Shown one piece after another: positions 40,591 to 49,289 of a DNA stretch of 64,000 bases; the first letter of the stretch is position 1; each line of letters starts with the position of its first letter. The notes beneath the pieces are model-generated. The model was not told where the DNA came from. It saw only the letters and a list, made by a program, of their open reading frames with translations, and made no database searches. Source of the DNA: JADJPO01 sp963828555 (lineage in GTDB: Bacteria; Actinomycetota; Actinomycetes; Actinomycetales; Kineosporiaceae); the NCBI GenBank assembly GCA_963828555.1, contig CAWHEL010000004.1, positions 992,001 to 1,056,000 on the forward strand, read 5' to 3'. A program made the position numbers and the translations under genes.

Positions 40591-41243
40591 GACCAGCGGC
40601 GGCCGAACCCACGCACCCGGGCCCCGTACACCGCGGCCTGGGTGCGCCGCTCGACGTGCAGCTTCGCCATCAGGCTGGTCACATGGTTTTTCACCGTCTT
40701 CTCGGCGATGTTCAGCCGTTGCCCGATCTGACGGTTGGTCAGGCCCTCGACGATCAGGTCCAGGACGCGTTCCTCCTGCGGGGTGAGCTCGGTGATCGGC
40801 CCGTCGCCGCGGCCGTTCAACGGCGGCACGGACGGTGCGGACAAAGCAGCCACCGCCTCAGGGTCAAGCAGCGACTCCCCGGCCGCCACCCGGCGGACGG
40901 CGTCAGCCAGGTCGGGCCCGTGGATCTGCTTCAGGATGTACCCCGATGCTCCGGCCAGCACGGAGGCGGTCAGCGCCTCGGTGTCGTCGTAGCTGGTCAG
41001 GATGATCGCCTTGATCGAGGCATCGCGGCTGCGGATCTCCCGACACACCTCGATCCCGGACCCGTCGGGCAGGCGGGCGTCGAGCAGAGCGACATCCGGG
41101 CGCAGCGCGGGAATCCTTCGGGCGGCCTCCTTGGCCAGCCCGGACTCGCCGACGATCTCGATTCCTCCGGCCTCGGTGAGGATCTCCCGCAGCCCCCGAC
41201 GCACCAGTTCGTGGTCGTCGAGGAGGAAGACGGTGACCGTCAC
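40587..41243 (-). CDS. NarL/FixJ-family response regulator, DevR-like
   Basis: Regulator of 218 residues with receiver domain (acidic D9-D10, phosphoacceptor D55, LTSYDD with T, K104 in YILKQ) and a LuxR-type helix-turn-helix (about 155-215, LTPQEERVLDLIVEGLTNRQIGQRL, KTVKNHVTSL). The domain plan and paired kinase resemble DevR/DevS. The GTG start directly follows the stop of the STAS gene, so all three genes are probably translated as a unit. Confidence 0.9.
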   Translation of the reverse strand: MTVTVFLLDDHELVRRGLREILTEAGGIEIVGESGLAKEAARRIPALRPDVALLDARLPDGSGIEVCREIRSRDASIKAIILTSYDDTEALTASVLAGASGYILKQIHGPDLADAVRRVAAGESLLDPEAVAALSAPSVPPLNGRGDGPITELTPQEERVLDLIVEGLTNRQIGQRLNIAEKTVKNHVTSLMAKLHVERRTQAAVYGARVRGFGRRWS

Positions 41244-41744
41244 TCAGGCCGTCCTGGAGTCGACGGCGCAGGGGGCCGAGGGCCGGTGCCGCGGTTCGGC
41301 AGAGCGGGCGGGCAAGCGTTTGATCTCCTCGATGGCCCGGGCGGCGTTGCGCGAGGTGGGGAACTCCACGAGCAGGCCGGACTGTTCCAGCCGGACCCGC
41401 ACCGCTTCGGGCACCGCGGCCAGCCACAGCCGGGAGCCGTGCCAGGCAGCTGCCCGGCGCATCGCCTCGAGCAGGCCGACACCGTAGTCGTCACTGCTGG
41501 TGACCGCGGTCAGATCCACCAGCACGCAGCGTGGGCGCGCCCTCAGGGCCGCCTCGAGAGCACGCCGACACGGCTGCGACGCGCGGCGGTCCAATGCGCC
41601 GCCCACTGTGACCACGGGGGTCCGATTCACTGATCGCAGGGCCACACAGACGACGTCCTCGTGGTGCCACCACTGGGTCAGGGGTTCCATCTGGAGGACA
41701 CGCGCATCGAGAAGAGGCGAGGTCCGCGAAGGGCTCTCTGTCAC
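41244..41744 (-). CDS. STAS-domain protein
   Basis: Protein of 166 residues with a STAS fold in about 35-150 (TPVVTVGGALDRRAS, RCVLVDLTAVTSSDDYGVGLLEAMRRAAAW, RLWLAAVPEAVRVRLEQSGL), as in anti-sigma-factor antagonists. The phosphorylatable serine region reads TSSDDYG. GTG 41744 has GGAGG at 5 bp; the GTG six bases upstream is too close to it. First gene of the STAS-regulator-kinase operon. Linking partner-switching to a two-component system is inference. Confidence 0.82.
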   Translation of the reverse strand: MTESPSRTSPLLDARVLQMEPLTQWWHHEDVVCVALRSVNRTPVVTVGGALDRRASQPCRRALEAALRARPRCVLVDLTAVTSSDDYGVGLLEAMRRAAAWHGSRLWLAAVPEAVRVRLEQSGLLVEFPTSRNAARAIEEIKRLPARSAEPRHRPSAPCAVDSRTA

Positions 41745-41812
41745 ATTCACCTCCGCGCGCCGAGACGATCACGTCACACGACGACGCTAGGTGTCCGATG
41801 TGTCCGACTCCA

Positions 41813-41825
41813 GGACCGAAGGTCC
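41813..41825 (+). promoter_or_regulatory. Candidate operator upstream of the STAS/two-component operon
   Basis: GGACC-GAA-GGTCC is a perfect inverted repeat 69 bp before the first gene of the operon and resembles the GGGAC...GTCCC core of DevR (DosR) boxes. It also lies just after the metalloprotease stop. Confidence 0.35.
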
Positions 41826-41879
41826 CAGGGACAGCGATCTGACCTGCGGTGAAACCGTTCGGCGCATGAACCGTCGCGG

Positions 41880-44687
41880 TCAGCGACGCACGGCGGCCGC
41901 GCCGCGCACCGTGACCACCGTGGTGGCGGTCCTGCTCCGGCCGGAAGTCGCGTTCACCGCGGTGACGCCGATCCGAACCCTGTTGGCTGTGGTCAGTGTG
42001 CCGGACGGCAGGGTGACCGAGGTCGCGAGCCCGCTGGCCACGGCGACCACCCGGCCGTTCAGGGTGACTTCGTGCCGGACCACCCCCGACTGGGCGTCGA
42101 TGCCCGGGGTCAGGGACAGGGTGATCGCCTGCCGGACGGTGGCCGTGGCCGGAGCACGGACCGACGGAGCGCTGGGGGCCGTGGTGTCCACCAGGACCCG
42201 GACGCGGGCCGGCGTGCTCACCGCCCCACCACCGTTGACGGCGCTGATCAATACCGTGGAAGCGCCCTCGGGCAGGGGCAGGGTGACCTGGGTGGTCGCA
42301 GGACCGAGAGTGCGCACCGAGCTGGCTCCCTGCAGTTGCACCCGGTAGCCGGCGACCCACGAATCGGCGTCAGCAGACGGCTGCCAGGTCAGGGTGACCG
42401 CGCGGGTCGGGCTCGTGCCTGCAGCCGCGCCCTTCGCCGTCCGGAGCGTCGCCACCGGGGTGGTCGGCGGGCTGGTGTCCACGGGGGTGGTGAGGGTGAC
42501 GACGGGAGAGGCGTTGCCCGCCGCGTCCACGGCGCGCACGGTCCAGACCCGCCGGCCGCCGGCCGCGCTCATGGGTGAGATGGTCCGCGTGGTCGACACG
42601 GCTGCGGCGCCGTCCAGACCGACCTCGTAGTGCAGCGGCGTCCCGGTGTCGCTAGGAGCGGTCCAGGTGAGCTGCCCGGTGCCGGGGATCAGCTTCACGT
42701 TCCGCGGCGCGGCGGGCCTGTCGGGATCCACCGTGACCGAGGTCTCGGCGCGCGGGCCGAGCAACCCAGCCGAGTTGACCGCCGCGACCGCGAGGCGCGT
42801 GGTGCCGGTTCGCGTGAGCTCGACCAGCACCGAGCGTACGTCGCCGGGCAGCACGTCCTTCAGTTGCTTCCCGTCCGCGTACAGCAGGTAGCTGCTGATC
42901 GCCGACTCGGGGTCGACGGCCTCGGTCCAGGACCAGGTGAGCGTCCTGCCGGCGATGGTCGAACCGTTCGTGGGTGCCGTGATGGTCGGCGCTGACGGAG
43001 CCGTGGTGTCCGGTTTGTCGGCAGTCCCGGGAGACAGACCCACCGGCGCGCTGGTCGCCGTGTTGCCCGCGGCGTCGACCGCCTCCACCCGCAGCGCCGA
43101 CGCCGTGCTCGGCACCGCCAGTTCCAGGCCCGTGGCGGACGGCGCGGCGTGCCCCAGCAGCACGCCGTCCGCCCAGAGCCGGTACCCGGCCAACCCCGAA
43201 CCCGCGTCGGACGCCGCCGTCCAGGAGGCGTTCACCACCGTGCTGCTGGTGCGCGTGGCGTGGGCATCCGGGGCTGTCGGCGCGAGGGTGTCTGCGGCAG
43301 TGGGGACCACCCGGACCTGGGCGGTCGACCCGACCTGCCCGACCGAGATCGCGACCGGGCTGCCCGGCACCCGCCAGACCGAGAAGGCCGGCATCGAGGT
43401 GCCCTGGAACGCGCTGGCCCGCCACGGCTGCAGGTCGAGCAGTTGCGACTGCGGGTAGGCGCCGTTCGGCAGGTAGTGCACCTGCACCCCGGCCCACTCC
43501 GGTTGGCGCAGGTCGGGGGACTGCGCGGGGCGGAAGTCGACGTAGACCCAGCCGGTGCCCACGTCGACCTTCACCGCCCGGACGGCGGAGACGTCGCCGA
43601 GCGGGGCCAGGTCGAGGCTGACCGGGGCGCCCGCCGTCGCGGTGACCGTCCGGACCAGGCCCAGCTGATCGGCCAGGGCGGTGTTCAGATTGCCGCTCGC
43701 GGCCCAGGTGGCGATCCCCATGACGTCGGCCTCGTCCTTGTAGGCCTCCACGCTGCATGCGGTGGTCAGCGACAGCGCGACCCGCGAACCCCCTGCGGTG
43801 CAGGTGGCCCGGTTGGCGTGCCCCAGCCCCAGGTTGTGCCCGAACTCGTGGGCGAACACGTCGATCAGGGCGTATCCGTTGACCCAGATCCGCGACCCGG
43901 AGACCGAACCGAGGCCTGCCCAGCCGCCGCAGTCGGTGCGGTTCGGGAAGTAGACCAACACGTGATCGGTGAGCGTGGTCGGGTTCGCCTGGCCGTGCGC
44001 GGCGAGAGCGCGGTCGAACAGCACGGTGGAGTCGCAGCTGCCGGGATCGGTGATCCTCTGCCAGCCCTTGACCACGGGAGTGATCGCCACGCTGCCGCCG
44101 GACTGAGCCGCCCAGTACGCGGCGGTGCGGTTGCCCAGGGCGGTCAGCGAGTCCACCGTCTGGCCGTCGGTCGCGCTCCAGTAGACCGGAAGGATGGTGA
44201 GCCGGTGCTGGCCGGCGGCCGGGCGTGCCGTCGATGTCGCGGTGGTGGACTGCACCGTGACCGCCCGAACCGGCTGGACGGCGGTCACCTGGTGATCGAT
44301 CACAGCGCCGCCGGCGGCCCCGGCGGCGTTCAGGCTCAGGGCTCGACGGGTGGCTGCCCGGGTCGACCGGACGGTGACCTGCACCCTCTGGCCGGCGCGC
44401 AGGCCGCGGGCCAGCCCCGCCGGTACCGGCAGGGTCCTGCCGCCGGCGGAGACCATGGTGGTGGTGACCAGCGTCGGCTGATCCGGCCCGATCCGGATCA
44501 GCCTGCGGTCGGCAGCCTCGTCCTGGTGGTGGTGGGCATCCACGACGACCACGTCCACGGTGCCGGTCAGTGTGGTGGTCTCGGCCACGGTGCTGCTGAC
44601 GGTCGCGGCCTGGGCGAGCGACGGCTGAGCCATCGCCAGGCCCGCGGCCACGACAGCGACGGACAGGGCCCTGCGGGATGCGCGCAC
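41880..44687 (-). CDS. Secreted zinc metalloprotease with fibronectin type III-like domains
   Basis: Exported protein of 935 residues. Signal peptide 1-27 (cleavage near AQA). A propeptide-like region to about 165 is followed by a gametolysin-like (M11) catalytic domain with HEFGHNLGLGH (H280, E281, H284, H290) and the Met-turn-like ADVMGIATW. After about 470 come four or five Ig/fibronectin-type modules (DTLAPTAPDA, DTTAPSAPT, DPDRPAAP, DTSPPTTP, DTTAPSAPS mark their starts). There is no sortase motif or membrane anchor. GTG 44687 has GGAGG 7 bp upstream. Likely a degradative exoenzyme; its substrate is unknown. Confidence 0.88.
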   Translation of the reverse strand: MRASRRALSVAVVAAGLAMAQPSLAQAATVSSTVAETTTLTGTVDVVVVDAHHHQDEAADRRLIRIGPDQPTLVTTTMVSAGGRTLPVPAGLARGLRAGQRVQVTVRSTRAATRRALSLNAAGAAGGAVIDHQVTAVQPVRAVTVQSTTATSTARPAAGQHRLTILPVYWSATDGQTVDSLTALGNRTAAYWAAQSGGSVAITPVVKGWQRITDPGSCDSTVLFDRALAAHGQANPTTLTDHVLVYFPNRTDCGGWAGLGSVSGSRIWVNGYALIDVFAHEFGHNLGLGHANRATCTAGGSRVALSLTTACSVEAYKDEADVMGIATWAASGNLNTALADQLGLVRTVTATAGAPVSLDLAPLGDVSAVRAVKVDVGTGWVYVDFRPAQSPDLRQPEWAGVQVHYLPNGAYPQSQLLDLQPWRASAFQGTSMPAFSVWRVPGSPVAISVGQVGSTAQVRVVPTAADTLAPTAPDAHATRTSSTVVNASWTAASDAGSGLAGYRLWADGVLLGHAAPSATGLELAVPSTASALRVEAVDAAGNTATSAPVGLSPGTADKPDTTAPSAPTITAPTNGSTIAGRTLTWSWTEAVDPESAISSYLLYADGKQLKDVLPGDVRSVLVELTRTGTTRLAVAAVNSAGLLGPRAETSVTVDPDRPAAPRNVKLIPGTGQLTWTAPSDTGTPLHYEVGLDGAAAVSTTRTISPMSAAGGRRVWTVRAVDAAGNASPVVTLTTPVDTSPPTTPVATLRTAKGAAAGTSPTRAVTLTWQPSADADSWVAGYRVQLQGASSVRTLGPATTQVTLPLPEGASTVLISAVNGGGAVSTPARVRVLVDTTAPSAPSVRAPATATVRQAITLSLTPGIDAQSGVVRHEVTLNGRVVAVASGLATSVTLPSGTLTTANRVRIGVTAVNATSGRSRTATTVVTVRGAAAVRR

Positions 44688-45025
44688 TCTTGTCCTCCAT
44701 GACGGGCGGCTCCCTGGTGCTTCGGCAGGTCCGGGGTGGGTACTTGAACCGGCTCGGCCGGAACTGAATCGCCCGGACAGGTGACAGCCCGGCGCGGTGA
44801 TGACAGCGCGGCGTGCCGGCGTCCACCGATCGGCCCAGACCGGGGCGGGGGGTGAGGAGCGGTGGGGTGAACCGGTTGCGGGCCGTGGCCGAGCGGCCCG
44901 GAGCCATGGCGAACGGGTGGTCCTGCACGCGTGTGGCGAGGTTCACCCAGGAAGCGCTGAGCCTGGTGCGTGATCGAGGGAACGGAGGACTTGTGGCCGG
45001 GGCCGCGGAGCGCTCTGATGGGAGG

Positions 45026-45050
45026 CACCGGTTCCGCAACCGGACCGGTG
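45026..45050 (+). promoter_or_regulatory. Overlapping palindromes upstream of the START-like gene
   Basis: CACCGGT (45026) pairs with ACCGGTG (45044), and CCGGTT-CCGC-AACCGG (45028-45043) forms a competing 6-bp stem, 22 bp before the start codon. It may be an operator or a structure near the ribosome site. The rest of 44703-45071 holds no supported gene. Confidence 0.35.
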
Positions 45051-45071
45051 TTCGCGGAACGAGGAGGGGCT

Positions 45072-45497
45072 ATGTCGGCAAGCGTCAGTGAGTCGGAGGG
45101 GCAGATCGGGAAGCCCGAGGAGGCTCCGGTCGTGGCCATCCGCCGAACGGTGGCGGCACCACTCACCCACGTCTGGGAGGTCCTGGTCAGCGATGCCGGG
45201 GCGGAGGCACTGCTCGGTGCCGGTGCCCGGTTCGGTGGCAAGGGTGATCCCTACCACTGCACCGATGGTGTCAGTGGTGTGCTGCGTAGTTACCACCCCT
45301 TGGAACAGCTGCGGGTCTCCTGGCACGAGACCCCCGACAGCCCCCCGTCGATCGTGGAGGTCGAACTGCGTGACGAGGGCGGCACCACTGTGCTGGATCT
45401 GCGGCAGAATCACCTGAGCACGGTCAGCGACGTCAGCGCGCTCTCGGCCCGCTGGACGGCAGCGCTGGAAGCCGTGGCCGGTCGCGCCGAGGCCTGA
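45072..45497 (+). CDS. START/SRPBCC-fold protein (AHSA1-like)
   Basis: Cytoplasmic protein of 141 residues with the AHSA1/SRPBCC pattern: VVAIRRTVAAPLTHVWEVLV, the middle YHPLEQLRVSWHE, VEVELRDEGGTTVLDLRQ, and a C-terminal helix with WTAALEAVAG. Such proteins bind hydrophobic ligands or assist chaperones; no ligand can be assigned. ATG 45072 has GAGGAGG upstream. It is convergent with corA, 27 bp apart. Confidence 0.82.
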   Translation: MSASVSESEGQIGKPEEAPVVAIRRTVAAPLTHVWEVLVSDAGAEALLGAGARFGGKGDPYHCTDGVSGVLRSYHPLEQLRVSWHETPDSPPSIVEVELRDEGGTTVLDLRQNHLSTVSDVSALSARWTAALEAVAGRAEA

Positions 45498-45524
45498 CCT
45501 CGCCCAGAGCGCCTTACCCAGGTC

Positions 45525-46502
45525 TCAGATCCAGTCCCGGCGACGGAAGACGACATACAGCAGGCCGGACAGCAGGCTGATGGCCGCTGTCGAGGCCCAG
45601 AACCCGCTGACGTGGCCGAAGCCCGGGTAGGGCACGTTCTGGCCGTAGAAGCCGGTGACCGCGGTGGGGACGGCGATGATCGCCGCCCACCCGGTCACCT
45701 TCTTCATCACGGTGTTCAGCCGGTTGCCCTGGATGGTCAGGTGCGTGTCCAGGGCCGTGGCCAGCAGGTCCCGCAGCGACTCGGTCCATTCCGAGGCCCG
45801 CAGCACGTGGTCGTAGACGTCCTGGTAGTACGGCGTCATCGCCGTGTCCAGCACGCCGAGCACGCCGAGGTCGCGGCGCATCACCGAGTTCACCACCTCA
45901 CGCATCGGCAGCACGATCCGCCGCAGCAGAACCACCGACTTGCGCAGCTCGTAGGTGCGTCGCTGCACCGTGTTGCCCTGGGGCGTCTCGGCGAACAGCA
46001 GGTCCTCGAGGGACTCCATCTCCTCGTCGAGGGTGTGGATGGCCTGGAAATGGCTGTCCACCACCACGTCCAGCACGCCGTGCAGCAGGAAGGCGACGCC
46101 GTAGCCGGCCAGATCGGGGGAGCCGTCCCAGCGCGCCCGCACCTCCTCGATCGGGAACTCATCTCCGTGCACCGTGACCAGGGCCTGTCCGGTGATGAAC
46201 GCGTCCACCTCCGACAGGGAGAGCTCCCCGGAGGCCGCATCGAGCCGCACGTAGTAGGCGGTCAGGAACAGGTGCTCGGTGTAGCGGTCGAGCTTGGGCC
46301 GTTGGTGGGCGGTCAGCGCGTCGTCCAGCGCCAGGCGGTGCAGGCTCAGTTCCTCGGCGACCAGGGCCAGATCGGCCTCGACGGGGTCGACCAGATCGAT
46401 CCACACGAGCGAGTCGGCATGCTCGAGGTGTTCGGAGACGTCGGTCAACGGGTACCCGTCGAGTTTGAGCGCACCGTCGCGGTAGAGCCTGGTTCGGATC
46501 AC
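45525..46502 (-). CDS. corA: CorA-family divalent cation transporter
   Basis: Magnesium/cobalt channel-type transporter of 325 residues: a large cytoplasmic domain, then two C-terminal membrane helices. The pore signature, Gly-Met-Asn in canonical CorA, reads FYGQN here. VPYPGFG follows, as in many actinobacterial members. The basic tail RRRDWI is typical. GTG 46502 lies 9 bp after the stop of the PBP-like gene, so the two form an operon. Confidence 0.88.
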   Translation of the reverse strand: MIRTRLYRDGALKLDGYPLTDVSEHLEHADSLVWIDLVDPVEADLALVAEELSLHRLALDDALTAHQRPKLDRYTEHLFLTAYYVRLDAASGELSLSEVDAFITGQALVTVHGDEFPIEEVRARWDGSPDLAGYGVAFLLHGVLDVVVDSHFQAIHTLDEEMESLEDLLFAETPQGNTVQRRTYELRKSVVLLRRIVLPMREVVNSVMRRDLGVLGVLDTAMTPYYQDVYDHVLRASEWTESLRDLLATALDTHLTIQGNRLNTVMKKVTGWAAIIAVPTAVTGFYGQNVPYPGFGHVSGFWASTAAISLLSGLLYVVFRRRDWI

Positions 46503-46511
46503 ATCCGCAGG

Positions 46512-48242
46512 CTAGCCGAGCAGGGCCGCGGCGAGCGCGGCCGCATGCCGGGCCGGGTGATTCCCGGAGGGCGCGGACTCCGGCGTGCCGGTGATCAGGA
46601 CGGCGAACGCGACGGTGCCCTGGTAGCCGACGCACCACGCGTGCACCGGAGCGTTCCGGGCCGGGCCGTAGCCGGCCATCCCGGCGACGGCCCCGACGCC
46701 GCCGAGCGAGGTCGACCGCAACGCCTGCAACTGCTGATCCGCGGACACCGACGTCACCATCAGCTTCTGCAGCATGGCCTGCGTGCCCGGCTCGAGGGTC
46801 TTCGCCGGCGGATCGGGCGTGGTACGGGTGGTCGGCGCCACCAGCGTGGCGGGCCGGCGGGTACCACTCGCCACGGTGGCTGCGGCACGGGCCATCGCCA
46901 GCGGGCTGGCCAGCACCGACCCCTCGCCGAGGGCGTTCTGCACCACCCCCAGCTGGTCGGCCGCGGCCGGCACGATCCCGTCGTAGCTGCTGGCCCCGGT
47001 GGCATTCGGCACGCCGAGGCCGAGGTCGGCGGCCGCCTCGACCAGGTGCGGAGCGGTGAGGGTGCGCGCGGCCCGGGCCAGACCCGTGCGGCAGTTCTGG
47101 GCGAACGCCGCGCCCAGGGTGGTGGCCGGCTGCCAGGGCACCCCCGCTGCGTTGTCGAACCGTTGGCTCTCGAAGAGGAGCGGAGTGCACTGCGTCGCGG
47201 CCTGTTCCGTCGTGCCGGGTTGGCGGGCCAGGGCGAGCAGGGTGGCGATCCGGAAGGCGTCGCCCGGGGGGTAGGGGCCCTGCAGGGCGATCTCACGGTC
47301 GGCGCCGCCGGTCGCGGCGGCCAGGACCCGGCCGGTCAGAGAGTCCAGAGCCACGACCGCCGTGGGAGTGGTGGCCCGGCTCACCGCCGCGTCCGCTCGA
47401 GCCTGCCAGGTCGGGTCCAGGGTCAGCCGCAGTGGCTTGCCCGGCACCGGCGGCACGACGTGGACCGGGCGGAGGGGAGGCTCGAGCGGCTTGTAGTTCT
47501 TGTCCCGCACGACGTCGATCTCGATCCCGGCGGTGCCGGCGAGCTGCGCGTCGTAGACGTGCTGCAGGCCGCTGATCCCGATCACATCGCCGGCGACCAC
47601 CCGGTCGGGGTAGGTCTCGGCCAGCTCGTGGGTGGCCTTCTGCGTGGTGCCGACCAGCATGGCAGCCGCGCCGGCAGCCAGTGGCCGCTCGGTGGCGTCG
47701 AGCACCGGTGCCCGTTCGCTGCGCACCCGCTTGGCCATGAGGATCAGCCCGTGGGTGAGTTGAGGGTGCACGGCGCTGGGGCGCCAGAGCACCCGCTCCC
47801 GGCCGTCGGTCTCGCGCACCGCCACCTCGGTGCGGTAGGTCCAGCTTCTCTGTCGGCCGAGGTCCCAGGTGACGTCCATCGCCTGGATCTGGTCGCCGGG
47901 TTGTAGCTCGCCCTGGGCGAGGCTCGCCGGTCGCGGCGGCCCGACCAGGTCGACCTTGATCGGTCGGTCCTGGTCCGTGTCGGAGATGCCGCGCACCATC
48001 CATTCGATGTTGTCGGCGATCAGCCCGGCGTCGCCGTCCTTCACGTCGGGCCCGCCGGAGGGGTCGAAATCCTCCTTGTCCAGCGACCCGTCGACCCAGG
48101 CCGCGGCATACTGCCTGGCCGCCTCGGGCTGCTCGAGCACCACGGGCGAGGTCGCGGAGTCACGCCAGATGAAGGTCGCGAGCAGTCCGAACACGAGCAG
48201 CAGCAGCGCCCCTCCGGAGACCCTGGTCAGGCAACCGCGCAT
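46512..48242 (-). CDS. MecA-type penicillin-binding protein homologue without catalytic motifs
   Basis: Membrane-anchored class B PBP architecture, 576 residues: one N-terminal helix (about 9-27), an NTF2-like MecA_N domain (about 40-165), a linker/dimerisation domain and a transpeptidase fold (about 290-576). All three active-site motifs are altered. The Ser-x-x-Lys tetrad in YPPGSTFK context is D328-A-F-R331, Ser-x-Asn is A381-Q-N383, and Lys-Thr-Gly is M522-A-G524. Flanking sequence is otherwise well kept (PYPPG, AWCVGYQG), so it is an intact pseudoenzyme rather than a decayed gene. ATG 48242 has GGAGG 8 bp upstream. Co-transcribed with corA. Confidence 0.9.
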   Translation of the reverse strand: MRGCLTRVSGGALLLLVFGLLATFIWRDSATSPVVLEQPEAARQYAAAWVDGSLDKEDFDPSGGPDVKDGDAGLIADNIEWMVRGISDTDQDRPIKVDLVGPPRPASLAQGELQPGDQIQAMDVTWDLGRQRSWTYRTEVAVRETDGRERVLWRPSAVHPQLTHGLILMAKRVRSERAPVLDATERPLAAGAAAMLVGTTQKATHELAETYPDRVVAGDVIGISGLQHVYDAQLAGTAGIEIDVVRDKNYKPLEPPLRPVHVVPPVPGKPLRLTLDPTWQARADAAVSRATTPTAVVALDSLTGRVLAAATGGADREIALQGPYPPGDAFRIATLLALARQPGTTEQAATQCTPLLFESQRFDNAAGVPWQPATTLGAAFAQNCRTGLARAARTLTAPHLVEAAADLGLGVPNATGASSYDGIVPAAADQLGVVQNALGEGSVLASPLAMARAAATVASGTRRPATLVAPTTRTTPDPPAKTLEPGTQAMLQKLMVTSVSADQQLQALRSTSLGGVGAVAGMAGYGPARNAPVHAWCVGYQGTVAFAVLITGTPESAPSGNHPARHAAALAAALLG

Positions 48243-48512
48243 CTCAGGCACCTCCTCAGGCCGACCCGCTCCTCATGCTCGACAGTCCTCGTGCTCGACA
48301 GACCTGTGCCCACGCTGAGTGACGATCGTGCCGCACCGGAGCCGACATCTCCTCCCAGGACGCCGCGACGGCGCTGCTGGTCGGCAGATCCACGGTATCG
48401 GGCGGTGATCGCCGCTCCGGGTAGGTGCGGCCGCGGGACACGCCGTGTCACTGCCGACAGGGGCACTCCGGAGGTGCGTGCACCTTGGGAACAGAGCCGC
48501 CTACCGATGCGT

Positions 48513-48528
48513 TACCGATATATCGTTA
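48513..48528 (+). promoter_or_regulatory. Palindromic site upstream of the PadR gene
   Basis: CGATATATCG (48516-48525) is a perfect palindrome, extending to 16 bp with one mismatched pair, in an AT-rich pocket 24 bp before the padR start. PadR proteins commonly autoregulate through ATAT-centred palindromes. The rest of 48243-48551 shows no gene. Confidence 0.5.
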
Positions 48529-48551
48529 ACATGTCTGAAGGGAGTTCGACG

Positions 48552-49289
48552 ATGAGAAGGCATCACGACAGATTCGACGCCGAACCTCCGGGCCCGCGTG
48601 GGCCAGGGGGATTCGGGCGACGCGGCTTCGGCCCGGGAGGCTTCGGTCCCCGTGGCGTGGGGCCGGGGGGCTTCGGTCCCGGAGGCTTCGGTCCCGGGGG
48701 TTTCGGTCCGGGCGGTCCGGGCGGCCAGGAAGGGTTCGGCCCGCCGGGGCGACGGGGCCGGGACGGCCGTGGCGGCCGAGGTGGACGGCGTGGCCGGGGG
48801 AATGTCCGCGCGGCGATCCTGGCGCTGCTCGCCGAGGAGCCCCGGCACGGGTACGCGATCATGACTGAGTTGACCGAGCGCAGCGGTGGGCTGTGGCGCC
48901 CAAGTCCCGGCTCGGTCTACCCGGTGCTGGCCCAACTGGAGGACGAAGGGCTGGTCGCCGCCCAGGAGAGCGCCGGACGGCGCATCTTCTCCCTCACCGA
49001 GGCCGGCCGCACCTACGTCACCGAGCACGCCGACGAGCTGCACGAGCCGTGGCAGATGGCCGATCGTGGTCCCGCCGAGCGGGTCCGGTCGCTGATGCAG
49101 GCGGGCGGCGCCCTGGCGGCCGCGGTGGAGCAGGTGGCCCGGCTCGGTGACGAGGGGCAGGCCGCGCGGGCGCTCGCCGTCCTGGAGGAGGCGCGCCGGT
49201 CGATGTACCGGATCCTTGCCGAGGACGTGGCCCAGGAGACTGCTGACAAAAACGACGAAGACGGCGCCGGCGAAAGCCGGGGGACATAG
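48552..49289 (+). CDS. PadR-family transcriptional regulator with glycine-rich N-terminus
   Basis: Regulator of 245 residues. The first 85 are Gly/Pro/Phe/Arg-rich with repeated GFGPGG units and RGGRGGRRGRG. The PadR winged helix follows (about 88-165: AAILALLAEEPRHGYAIMTEL, PSPGSVYPVLAQLEDEGLV, RRIFSLTEAGR), then a helical dimerisation segment. ATG 48552 has GGGAG at 8 bp; ATG 48531 would add seven residues and overlap the operator. No efflux genes are adjacent, so the target is unknown. The Gly-rich arm may aid DNA or RNA binding. Confidence 0.88.
   Translation: MRRHHDRFDAEPPGPRGPGGFGRRGFGPGGFGPRGVGPGGFGPGGFGPGGFGPGGPGGQEGFGPPGRRGRDGRGGRGGRRGRGNVRAAILALLAEEPRHGYAIMTELTERSGGLWRPSPGSVYPVLAQLEDEGLVAAQESAGRRIFSLTEAGRTYVTEHADELHEPWQMADRGPAERVRSLMQAGGALAAAVEQVARLGDEGQAARALAVLEEARRSMYRILAEDVAQETADKNDEDGAGESRGT

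Noticed and set aside
44813..45091. 92-residue plus-strand frame before the START-like gene
   Set aside because: Arg/Gly-rich, overlaps the true start region in another frame and has no ribosome site.
48600..48760. Repeats in the PadR N-terminus as a CRISPR-like or mobile repeat
   Set aside because: They are in-frame codon repeats for GFGPGG units, without spacers or terminal structures.
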